Assembly (NCBI GenBank): GCA_028726605.1
Contig: JAQYPV010000015.1
Coordinates: 1-64,000 of the forward strand
Direction of reading: 5' to 3'
Length of the DNA: 64,000 nucleotides
Source: Peptoniphilaceae bacterium
GTDB taxonomy: Bacteria > Bacillota > Clostridia > Tissierellales > Peptoniphilaceae
Each line of letters begins with the position of its first letter. Position 1 is the stretch's first letter. Under the pieces are notes generated by a model. It saw only the letters and a list, made by a program, of their open reading frames with translations. It searched no databases and had not been told where the DNA came from. Made by a program: the position numbers and the translations under genes. This document shows positions 42,123 to 49,657 of the stretch, piece after piece.

Positions 42123-42460
42123 GATGTCGTTTTGGGGTCGGCTCAGCGGCGACGGTGACGCCATCGGCATCGATTTAGTTCAAAATAATATTATTAGAAT
42201 TTCAACTTCGATTTTTGACGAATTTGAAGTTGTTATTTGAAATAATAAAAAAAGAACTGCAAAAAGCACCCGAATCACTAGTTCGATTTTTCAAATCATA
42301 ACAAAAAATCACGAAAATACAAAAAACGTAGTTCATTTCGAAACCTTTCGAATTTCAACTACTAAAAAGGCCATAAAACGCAGTTCGAATTTGTTTATTT
42401 TTGATTAGAACTACGATTTTCCCCAAAACTGCAGTTTTTTACAAGAAAAATCATGTTTGA
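42123..42460. repeat. AT-rich region with many AACTNCG motifs in both orientations
   Basis: A very AT-rich 340-bp stretch without a gene. AACTRC/GYAGTT-type words recur about ten times between 42200 and 42465 at intervals of roughly 20-45 bp: GAACTGC (42253), TAGTTCG, CGTAGTTC, CGCAGTTCG, GAACTACG (twice) and the perfect palindrome AAAACTGCAGTTTT at 42424-42437. CAACTTC (about 42202) and GAAGTTG (about 42226) form an inverted pair. It could be a cluster of protein-binding sites or decayed palindromic repeats. Confidence 0.5.
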
Positions 42461-42690
42461 ACTACGCCGTCCACAAAGCCATCGAGCGAACGTCGTGAGG
42501 CGGCGCGTCGAGATCCCGCGCCACCACGAGAGTCAGCGCGCCAACGAACCCCAGCGCCAACGCCGGCGCTGCTACACGCGGTGCGAGGCAGAGGCATCCT
42601 GAGCCGCCGTCGGGCGATGCTGACGAACCGTGCCGTCACTTCATCACCGCCCATGGGGCATGATGCCTTCAAACCTCATCGCCGTCAGAC
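42460..42690 (-). pseudogene. Possible frameshifted membrane-protein remnant
   Basis: A GC-rich block downstream of trpS where two minus-strand frames each look coding in part: EVTARFVSIARRRLRMPL in one, then RVAAPALALGFVGALTLVVAR and PPHDVRSMALW up to a stop in the next. Joined by a one-base shift they would make a small one-helix protein. Neither frame alone has a convincing start and end. The family is unknown. Confidence 0.3.
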
Positions 42691-42724
42691 TTACTGAGGC
42701 TCCATCCCCAGGGCCCGTCCTCGA

Positions 42725-43726
42725 TCAGAATCCCACCTTGCGGTACACCTTCGAGAGCGTGCGGCGCGCCACGCGCGATGCAGCTTCGGCACCGGCCGCG
42801 CGGATGGCGTCGAGTTCAGCGGTGTCGTCCATCAGTTGCAGGAAGCGCTCGCGGATGGGCGTCATCTTCTCGACGATGAGCTCTGCCAGCGCCGCCTTGA
42901 ACGTGGCGTAACCGTTGCCGTCGCGGAATTTCTCCACGACATCCTGCGGTGTAAAGCCTGAGAACGAGGCGTAGAGGTCGATCAGGTTTTTCAAACCCGG
43001 CTGCGCCTCCGTGTAAGCAAAGTGGTACTCCGAATCCGTCACCGCCCGCGCGATCTTGCGACGAATGGCGTCGGCGTCGTCTCGAATGAGGATATAGGCG
43101 TTCTCGTCGGGATCCGACTTCGACATCTTGATCTGCGGGTTCTTGAGACTCATGACGCGGGCCGAGATCTTGGGCATGAGCGGCTCCGGCAGCTTGAACG
43201 TGTCGGAATAGCGGCTGTTGAATCGCTCCGCCGTGTCCCGCGTGAACTCTAAGTGTTGTTTCTGATCCTCGCCCACGGGCACGTAGTCCGTCTGATAGAG
43301 CAAGATGTCCGCCGCCATCAACACCGGATACGTGAGCAGCGCACTGTTCAAATTGTCTGCATGCGTCGCCGCCTTCTCTTTGAACTGCGTCATACGCTGC
43401 AACTGGCCGACGGACGTGATGGAGTTGAGCACCCACGCAAGCTCTGCGTGCTCATGTACATCCGACTGCACGAAGAGCGTCGTCCGGGCCGGATCGAGAC
43501 CACAGGCCATGAACGTCGCGAGCACCTCACGCGTGCGCCGGCGCAGATCCGCCGCCTTTTGCGTCACCGTGATGGCGTGCAAATTGGCCACGCCAAAGAA
43601 ACACGTGTACTCGTCCTGCAACGCCACAAAATTGCGGATCGCGCCCAAGTAATTGCCAATCGTCAAATCGCCCGAAGGCTGCACGAGACTCAAGGCCATC
43701 TTCTTCGTCTGCTGTTCTCCCATCAT
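42725..43726 (-). CDS. trpS: Tryptophanyl-tRNA synthetase
   Basis: A 333-residue class I synthetase: LSLVQPSGDLTIGNYLGAI (HIGH-type region TIGNY), ADILLYQTDYVPVGEDQKQHLE and the KMSKSDPDEN signature are all intact. The start is ATG 43726 or the adjacent in-frame ATG at 43723, after AGGGGGG. The gene follows a large hairpin ending in a U-rich run (43745-43840). No T-box consensus (AGGGUGGNACCGCG) is found there, unusual for a Firmicute trpS if the hairpin is regulatory. Confidence 0.95.
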   Translation of the reverse strand: MMGEQQTKKMALSLVQPSGDLTIGNYLGAIRNFVALQDEYTCFFGVANLHAITVTQKAADLRRRTREVLATFMACGLDPARTTLFVQSDVHEHAELAWVLNSITSVGQLQRMTQFKEKAATHADNLNSALLTYPVLMAADILLYQTDYVPVGEDQKQHLEFTRDTAERFNSRYSDTFKLPEPLMPKISARVMSLKNPQIKMSKSDPDENAYILIRDDADAIRRKIARAVTDSEYHFAYTEAQPGLKNLIDLYASFSGFTPQDVVEKFRDGNGYATFKAALAELIVEKMTPIRERFLQLMDDTAELDAIRAAGAEAASRVARRTLSKVYRKVGF

Positions 43727-43744
43727 CTGCCCCCTTTTTTCCCA

Positions 43745-43840
43745 AAAAGAAAAGAGACGCTTCCCGATGCACCGATAGGGGTCGGCGCCGGCGATGCCGA
43801 CGTCCGAGCTATCGACCGGAATCGTCCCTCTCTTCTCTTG
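43745..43840 (-). terminator. Large stepped hairpin with U-rich tail before trpS
   Basis: On the minus strand, GACGATTCCGGTCGATAG pairs imperfectly with CTATCGGTGCATCGGGAAGCGTC, and an inner GTCGGC/GCCGAC stem sits in the loop. CTCTTTTCTTTTT follows, about 20 nt before the trpS start. It most simply terminates the NlpC/P60 transcript. Its position directly in front of trpS also allows an attenuator role. Confidence 0.55.
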
Positions 43841-44031
43841 TCATATCGATAATCTCAAGCGAGAATCACATGCCCCGAGAATGCGAGGACTCTCCGAGTT
43901 CATCTGATCCTCAGACCGAGCGTCATTTCCCGAATGCCACGCACCTTAGAGCCGCGAGTGTTTTTCCAGAACCACGCCCTCAGACCGCATCAACCGCCAG
44001 CCGATGCGCTACCCGCCTCTGGCGACGTGCC
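43841..44031. other. Spacer between trpS hairpin and the NlpC/P60 gene
   Basis: GC-rich, without an open frame of note. It was searched by eye for a T-box specifier and antiterminator and none was convincing. Confidence 0.4.
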
Positions 44032-45783
44032 TCAGTTGAAGATGCGACGCGCGCCCAAGAAGCGCGAGCTGTAGTACGGCGAGTTAATGGAGTCGTAACG
44101 CACCCCGGTCGACGGCGTCGACGCGTGAATCATCTGACCGCCGCCCACGTAGATGCCCACGTGACTCACGCCACCCGAACCATTCGTGTCAAAGAACAGG
44201 AGATCGCCACACTCCAAATTGTCCAGCGAAACCGCATAGCCCCTGTTGAACTGGCTCGCGCTGGAGTGCGGAAGGCTGATGCCCGCCTGGCGATACGCCG
44301 CTACCACGAGGCCCGAGCAGTCGAAGGAGTTCGGACCGGCCGCACCCCAGACATAGGCATCGCCCAGTTTGGACTCGGCGTAATCGAGCACCGACGACAG
44401 GCCGCCACTTGACCGGGGCTCGCCCTCTTCTTCGTCTTGATCGTCCTCCTCATCCACCTCGTCCGGCTTCTGCTCTTCCTGACCCACCTTCTCGTCATCC
44501 AAGAGCGCGCCCGACACGAAGACCGTCTCGCCGTCCAGGTTGAACTTCACCCAACCGTCGATCTCTTCGCCTTCAATATACGTATTGATCTTCAAGGTCG
44601 TCACGGTGTCAAAATCCAAACCGGGACCCTTGCGCACATTCGAAACGTACTGTAAGTAACCGGAAATCGGATCGCCGCTCCGCTGCGCCGCCTCTTCTTC
44701 CGCTTTCTTCTTGGCCGCCGCTTCCTCTTCCGCCTTCTTTTGAGCCGCCTCGGCCGCTGCCTTCTTCTCCGCTTCCGCCTTGGCCTTCGCCTCAGCCTCC
44801 GCTCTTTCAGCCGCTTCCTTCTCTGCCTTGGCCTTTTCTTCCGCCGCCTTTCGGGCCGCTTCCGCCTCTGCCTTGGCCTTTTCCTCGGCCTCTTTCTCGC
44901 GACGTACGCGGTTGACCTCTTCCTGCTCCTCCGCTTCCGCCTCGTTCAGTTCTATTAAGAATTCGCTCTTGACAAAGCCACTTAAGCCCTCAGCATCATC
45001 AAACGACACCCAGCCGTCCTTCAACGTGCCGCGCACCACCTCGTCTTGCACTAAAACGGACAACACCGATGCCTCAGTCGACGCATCACTGCGCACGTTG
45101 AGCGCTTCCGGCCGTACCTTGCCGATGAAATCCCGCGCCGGTTCCGCCTCTTCAGGCTCTTCCGTCGCGTCGGGCTCTTCATCCGCCGTCTCCGCAGCCG
45201 GGTCTTCTTCGACCACGACGTCGGTCTCAAATGTCAGATTCGACGAACCCAATGCCTCCTCAGTATCCGGTGCTTCCGTCTCTTGATTCTTCTGCGCAAC
45301 CGCCTGTTGTTTGATCTCGATGATGGGATTTTGGGAAGTTTCTGCTTGCGTCGGGGCAGGATTCTCGTCGTCCTCCGGCTCCTCCACCGGCGAAACGAAA
45401 CGATCCATTTGGCTCGGGTCTTGCACGGGGGCGTCCTTCTCTGGGAGACGCTGTCCCTCCACCACCGGCTCGGCCGCAAACTCTAACGCCCCGCCGATGA
45501 CGTATTCCACTTTCTGCGCGACATCGTAATGCACTTTCTGCTCTGGCAGGCTCTCCGCCATCTGCGCGGCCTGCTGCTTCGTCTCGTCTTCTGTCGTCTC
45601 GATGTCGGCTTTACTCTGTGCCTGTTTGTTCCGAGCTTCCTGCACCGTCGCATTGAAACGCGCCGTCAAGTCTTTGGAAATGTGCTCCGCCTGCGAAGAC
45701 TCGATATCTAAAAATTGTGTGGCGGCGAGCACGCCGGCTGCCCCTACTACGCCGACGACTGCACCTAATCGCTTCTTATCCAC
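44032..45783 (-). CDS. Secreted NlpC/P60 peptidoglycan endopeptidase with two SH3 domains
   Basis: A 583-residue wall hydrolase cutting the peptide stem. The N-terminal hydrophobic segment (VVGVVGAAGVLAATQFL) is followed by an acidic low-complexity region (about 60-215). A bacterial SH3 domain spans about 220-280 (ALNVRSDASTEASVL), then a long Ala/Glu/Lys coiled coil (about 285-365), a second SH3 (about 370-425, SNVRKGPGLDFDTVTTLK) and the catalytic domain with Cys489 (FDCSG), His541 (SHVGIYVGGG) and His553 (MIHAST). The start is GTG 45783 after GGGGGAAG. It has its own consensus promoter and a leader with a 7-bp dyad. Confidence 0.92.
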   Translation of the reverse strand: MDKKRLGAVVGVVGAAGVLAATQFLDIESSQAEHISKDLTARFNATVQEARNKQAQSKADIETTEDETKQQAAQMAESLPEQKVHYDVAQKVEYVIGGALEFAAEPVVEGQRLPEKDAPVQDPSQMDRFVSPVEEPEDDENPAPTQAETSQNPIIEIKQQAVAQKNQETEAPDTEEALGSSNLTFETDVVVEEDPAAETADEEPDATEEPEEAEPARDFIGKVRPEALNVRSDASTEASVLSVLVQDEVVRGTLKDGWVSFDDAEGLSGFVKSEFLIELNEAEAEEQEEVNRVRREKEAEEKAKAEAEAARKAAEEKAKAEKEAAERAEAEAKAKAEAEKKAAAEAAQKKAEEEAAAKKKAEEEAAQRSGDPISGYLQYVSNVRKGPGLDFDTVTTLKINTYIEGEEIDGWVKFNLDGETVFVSGALLDDEKVGQEEQKPDEVDEEDDQDEEEGEPRSSGGLSSVLDYAESKLGDAYVWGAAGPNSFDCSGLVVAAYRQAGISLPHSSASQFNRGYAVSLDNLECGDLLFFDTNGSGGVSHVGIYVGGGQMIHASTPSTGVRYDSINSPYYSSRFLGARRIFN

Positions 45784-45848
45784 ATCTTCCCCCTTTTCGG
45801 AGTGACTACCATCCCTTTAGTCACTGTAACGATTGTAACCTAAGAAGG

Positions 45849-45877
45849 ATTGTAAATGGATCGACACGATTTGTCAA
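45849..45877 (-). promoter_or_regulatory. Sigma-A promoter of the NlpC/P60 gene
   Basis: On the minus strand, a consensus TTGACA (45872-45877), a 17-bp spacer and TACAAT (45849-45854). The leader between it and the GTG contains GTGACTA...TAGTCAC, a 7-bp inverted repeat that may be an operator or RNA hairpin. Confidence 0.82.
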
Positions 45878-45981
45878 TACTTGTTACAAAATTATTACAA
45901 GGCGAAAACCGCCAAATTTCAACGATGAAAAGGATTCGCGGAGGGCTTGAGTGTTCCAGAAATGTCCCCTTTGTGCCATCG

Positions 45982-46130
45982 CGTTCCAGCCCATCACATT
46001 GGCGACCCCGCCGTCGACGCACATCACCGATCCGCCTCCTTTGAGTCGACACGTTTCACCCGTCACATCGGCGATCCCGCCGTCGACGCGCATCACCGAT
46101 TCACCTCTTTTGGATCACCGCGTTCCACTC
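45982..46130. repeat. 69-bp tandem duplication overlapping the truA end
   Basis: A unit containing GGCGATCCCGCCGTCGACGC, CATCACCGAT and CGCGTTCCA occurs from 46001 and again from 46070 (spacing 69 bp), with partial edges. The second copy includes the last codons of truA, so the 3' end of truA has been copied downstream. Because 69 is a multiple of three, a short frame stays open across it, but no gene is claimed. Confidence 0.7.
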
Positions 46131-46869
46131 CCACGGGTTCGACGTAGTCGACGCGCACGAGCGTCAATCCCTGCGGCGGCGCGGCGAAGAACAGCGGGTG
46201 ATCGCTCCCCTGCGCGAGAGCCCGCGCCACTTGTCGCTCACTCACCTCGCCTCGGCCGACGGAGAGCAGCGCCCCCACCATCATGCGCACCTGGCGGCGC
46301 AAAAACCCATTGCCCGTAAACGTAAACGCCATCCGGCTCCCCTCGCGCTCCAGCGTCACATCCCGTAACATCCGCCGCGTCGTGTCCGTCTGCGTGTACA
46401 TGGCAAACGCCGAAACGTCGTGCTCCCCGAGAAAGAGCGCCGCCGCCTGCTGCATCGCCGCCCAGTCGAGGGCAAAGTCGTAGTGAAAACACAGGTGACG
46501 GTACTGCGGGTAGAGCACGCCGTTTTCCACGAGATAGCGATACGTCGTCCAGTGGTCCGCAAAGCGCGCGTGAAACTGGGGCGACACCGCCTCCGACGAG
46601 ATGATGGCGAGGTCGTCCGGCAAGAGCGCATTGAGCCGTTTGGCGAACGCCCCCGCCGGCATATTGAGATGCGTCAGGAAATTGGCACATTGACCCGTCG
46701 CGTGGACGCCGCTGTCCGTCCGCCCTGCGGCGATGAGCCGCGTCTTGCGCCCCGTCATCGTGTCCAGCGCCTCACCCAGGACGCCGGCCACCGTCCGTCG
46801 CCCCTGCTGCGCCTGATATCCTTCAAAATGCGTGCCGTCATAGGCCATGTGTAAGAGGATGTTCTGCAT
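46093..46869 (-). CDS. truA: tRNA pseudouridine(38-40) synthase
   Basis: A 258-residue TruA: the N-terminal MAYDGTHFEGYQAQ, the catalytic Asp52 in AAGRTDSGVHATGQ, then FHARFADHWTTYRYLV and the GNGFLRRQVRMMVGALLSVGRG motif near the end. It modifies the anticodon-stem positions 38-40. The last about 10 residues (RGDPKEVNR) belong to the duplicated 69-bp unit. It lies 10 bp after ecfT, the usual Firmicute order. Confidence 0.94.
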   Translation of the reverse strand: MQNILLHMAYDGTHFEGYQAQQGRRTVAGVLGEALDTMTGRKTRLIAAGRTDSGVHATGQCANFLTHLNMPAGAFAKRLNALLPDDLAIISSEAVSPQFHARFADHWTTYRYLVENGVLYPQYRHLCFHYDFALDWAAMQQAAALFLGEHDVSAFAMYTQTDTTRRMLRDVTLEREGSRMAFTFTGNGFLRRQVRMMVGALLSVGRGEVSERQVARALAQGSDHPLFFAAPPQGLTLVRVDYVEPVGVERGDPKEVNR

Positions 46870-46879
46870 ACGCTAACCG

Positions 46880-47671
46880 TCAGAAGAAGAAGCAGAGCAC
46901 AACGAAGAACGCCAGCGTGGCGATGAAGACGACCCTGTCGCGCGGCTTCATGACGAGGGGATTGAGGCGCGTGCGGTGTTCGCTGCCCGTGTAGCAACGC
47001 GCCTCCATGGCCACGCCCAACTCATCCGCCCGCGTGATGGCGTTCAAAAACAGCGGCACGAAGAGCGGAATCATGGCCTTCGCGCGCTCGATGATGTTGC
47101 CCGACTCAAAGTCCGCTCCCCGCGCCTTCTGCGCCCGCATGATCTTGTCCGTCTCGTCGAACAGCGTCGGAATGAACCGGAGCGCGATGGAGATCATCAT
47201 CGCGATGACCTGCGAAGGGAAGTGGACCACGCGCAGCGGGGAGAGCAGCGCGGCGATGCCATCCGTCAGCTCCAGTGGACTCGTCGTGAGCGTCAGGATG
47301 CTCGTGCCGATCACCAGGAGCACGAGGCGAATGGCGATGAACGTGGCGCGCAGGAGGCCTTCCTCGGTGAATTTAATGAACCCGAGCGAAAACAGCACAT
47401 GCCCCGGCGTGAAGATCACGTTGATGAAGAACGTGAACAACAGGATGATGAAGATGGGCTTCAGGCCCTTCAAGAGCCGCATGAGGGGAATCTGCGCCAC
47501 GAGCGTCACGCACAGCACCGACACTGTGAGAATGGCATAGCCCGTGAACGTCTCAATCAGAAACGCCGCCACCATAAACGCCAGGACGATCAGCAATTTG
47601 ATGCGCGCATCCAGCGTGTGCACGGGCGAGTCGCCGGGCAAGTACTGCCCGATCGTAATCCGGTTGTTCAT
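46880..47671 (-). CDS. ecfT: Energy-coupling factor transporter transmembrane protein EcfT
   Basis: A 263-residue membrane component linking ECF ATPases to vitamin-binding S proteins. Helices at the N-terminus (LIVLAFMVAAFLIETFTGYA) and middle lead to the two coupling-helix motifs: MRAQKARGADFESG, then VAMEARCYTGSEHRT, with the expected Ala-Arg-Gly/Ala-Arg-x signatures. A final hydrophobic helix ends the protein. Its ATG overlaps the fused ecfA stop (ATGA). No S component is encoded nearby, so substrates such as riboflavin, biotin or folate are supplied by unlinked genes. Confidence 0.92.
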   Translation of the reverse strand: MNNRITIGQYLPGDSPVHTLDARIKLLIVLAFMVAAFLIETFTGYAILTVSVLCVTLVAQIPLMRLLKGLKPIFIILLFTFFINVIFTPGHVLFSLGFIKFTEEGLLRATFIAIRLVLLVIGTSILTLTTSPLELTDGIAALLSPLRVVHFPSQVIAMMISIALRFIPTLFDETDKIMRAQKARGADFESGNIIERAKAMIPLFVPLFLNAITRADELGVAMEARCYTGSEHRTRLNPLVMKPRDRVVFIATLAFFVVLCFFF

Positions 47672-49563
47672 GCGTCCTCCCCGGCGTACTTCGCCAAATA
47701 CCGATCCAGCGCGTCCACTGCCTCATCCACCGTGATGGCCGTGTCCTCCACTGGGAGACCGTCCTCTTTCAGATCCTGCATGAGCGCCGTCACCTGCGGC
47801 ACCGACAACCCCATATCCTCCAATTCCGCGCGACGGTGGAAGATCTCATGCGGCGTACCGTCCATGACCACCCGCCCGGCGTCCACCACCAAGATGCGAT
47901 TGGCCTGCTCAGCGATGTCCTCCATGGAGTGCGTCACCAGCACGATCGTGAGTTCCGGATTTTCCTCGTACAACCTGCGAATCGTCGCCAGAATCTCGTT
48001 GCGACCCTGGGGGTCCAGACCCGCCGTCGGTTCGTCCAACACCAGATAGCGCGGACGCAACGCCAGCACTCCCGCAATGGCCACGCGCCGCTTCTGCCCG
48101 CCCGAAATCTCAAACGGCGACTTATCCTTCTTCGTCTCGTAGTCCAAGCCCACCGACGCCATCGCCCATCGCACCCGCTCGTCGATCTCCTCGTCGGACA
48201 ATTTGAGGTTCTTGGGTCCGAAGGCGATGTCCTTGTAAATGGTCTCCTCGAACAGCTGATCCTCCGGATACTGGAAGACGAGTCCCACCTGCTGACGGAG
48301 CCTGCGCAAGTCCGCCTTCGGCGCCGTCGTCGTGATGTCTCCCACCGTGAGTGTCCCCTCCTGCGGGATGTTCAAGCCGTTCATGTGCTGCACGAGCGTG
48401 GATTTGCCCGAACCCGTGTGCCCGATGAGTCCGATGTACTCGTGCTCGTGGATGGTGAGGTTGATGCGGTCCAGCGCCTTCACCGGGTTCTTCGTGCCGT
48501 AGCCGTAATAGAAGGACATCTCCCGAAAGACCATGTCCTGTGCGCCTGTTTCGTCCGGCGCCATAACGGCGTGCGCGCCATCTTGAGAAACGCCCCGCTC
48601 TCCCTCCCCCGGGTTGGCGTCCGACGTGGCCATGTCTTGCACCGTCTCGTTCGGCAGCCCCGCTGCCACCCCTTCGATGGCCGCCACCAATTCCGGAATC
48701 GTCAACACGTCATCGGGCAGGTCGTAGCCGCGGCGATTCAGGACGTGTGCCACCTCCGTCACCTGCGGCACGTCGAGCTCCAAGCGGCGCATGGTCTCCA
48801 CGTCGCGGAAGATCTCGCGCGGCCGCCCTTCGAGCGCAATACGCCCCTCGTCCAACACCACGATGCGGTCCGCCGCAACGGCTTCCTCCATATTGTGCGT
48901 GATGAGCAAGATGGTCTTGTGCGCCTCGCGGTTGAGCCGCAAGATGGTGTCGATGATCTCGCGGCGGCCGACGGGATCCAGCATGGCCGTGGGCTCGTCC
49001 AGGATGATGCACTCCGGCAGCATCGCCAGTACTCCGGCAATGGCCACGCGCTGCTTCTGCCCACCTGAAAGTTTGTACGGCTCGCGACGCTTGTACTGCG
49101 TCATATCCACGAGTTCCAGCGCGCGATCCACCCGATGGCGCAGTTCCGGATTGGGAATGCCCAAGTTCTCCGGCCCAAACGCCACGTCTTCTTCTACGAT
49201 GGACGCCACCATCTGGTTATCCGGATTTTGAAAGACCATCCCGCAGTGCGCCCGAATCTCCCACAGGTACTGTTCGTCCGCCGTGTCCATGCCCAAGATG
49301 CGGATGGACCCCTTGCGCGGAAGGAGTTGGGCATTCAAGAGCCGCGCCAGCGTCGACTTGCCCGACCCGTTGTGCCCCAGGAGCGCGATGAATTCGCCCT
49401 CCTGCACGGTGAGATTCACGTCGTGCAGCACATCCCGCGCCACTTCCCCCTCATATGCCGGATACGCGAACGAGAGGTCCTGTACCTCAATCACGGGGCG
49501 TCTATTCACTGGCGTCGTCTCTTCGGTCTTTGCCTCGTCGAGCGTCCCCATTTTCTGCTCCAT
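47668..49563 (-). CDS. Fused EcfA1-EcfA2 energy-coupling factor ATPase
   Basis: A 631-residue protein containing two complete ABC ATPases in one chain. The first (about 25-275) has GHNGSGKST, FQNPDNQMVASIVEEDVAFG, LSGGQKQR, LDEPTAMLDP and THNM. The second (about 345-600) has GHTGSGKST, FQYPEDQLFEETIYKDIAFG, ISGGQKRR, LDEPTAGLDP and THSM. A roughly 65-residue flexible linker rich in Gly, Ala and acidic residues joins them. Normally A1 and A2 are separate genes that form a heterodimer. ATG 49563 follows GGAAGG; an ATG 15 nt further upstream lacks a site. It is coupled to ecfT. Confidence 0.93.
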   Translation of the reverse strand: MEQKMGTLDEAKTEETTPVNRRPVIEVQDLSFAYPAYEGEVARDVLHDVNLTVQEGEFIALLGHNGSGKSTLARLLNAQLLPRKGSIRILGMDTADEQYLWEIRAHCGMVFQNPDNQMVASIVEEDVAFGPENLGIPNPELRHRVDRALELVDMTQYKRREPYKLSGGQKQRVAIAGVLAMLPECIILDEPTAMLDPVGRREIIDTILRLNREAHKTILLITHNMEEAVAADRIVVLDEGRIALEGRPREIFRDVETMRRLELDVPQVTEVAHVLNRRGYDLPDDVLTIPELVAAIEGVAAGLPNETVQDMATSDANPGEGERGVSQDGAHAVMAPDETGAQDMVFREMSFYYGYGTKNPVKALDRINLTIHEHEYIGLIGHTGSGKSTLVQHMNGLNIPQEGTLTVGDITTTAPKADLRRLRQQVGLVFQYPEDQLFEETIYKDIAFGPKNLKLSDEEIDERVRWAMASVGLDYETKKDKSPFEISGGQKRRVAIAGVLALRPRYLVLDEPTAGLDPQGRNEILATIRRLYEENPELTIVLVTHSMEDIAEQANRILVVDAGRVVMDGTPHEIFHRRAELEDMGLSVPQVTALMQDLKEDGLPVEDTAITVDEAVDALDRYLAKYAGEDA

Positions 49564-49584
49564 CTTCGTCCTTCCCATTGCTGT

Positions 49585-49621
49585 TCAAAGAAAGACCACC
49601 CTCGCTTCGCGAGAGTGGTCC
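49585..49621 (-). terminator. Intrinsic terminator of the L,D-transpeptidase gene
   Basis: On the minus strand, GGACCACTCTCG and CGAGGGTGGTC form a stem with a GAAG loop, followed by TTTCTTTG. It lies between the stop at 49658 and the ecfA start. Confidence 0.8.
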
Positions 49622-49657
49622 GCCAAGTCTGTTCTATTGTATCGGAGATGCGTCAAA

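Noticed and set aside
43727..44031. T-box riboswitch upstream of trpS
   Set aside because: The only similarity, AGGGACGATTCCGG, lacks the UGGN that pairs with the tRNA acceptor end, and no specifier stem was found.
45884..46096. 70-codon minus-strand frame after truA with ATG overlapping the stop
   Set aside because: It lies within the 69-bp duplication whose length keeps the frame open. The product is low in plausibility and unlike any family.
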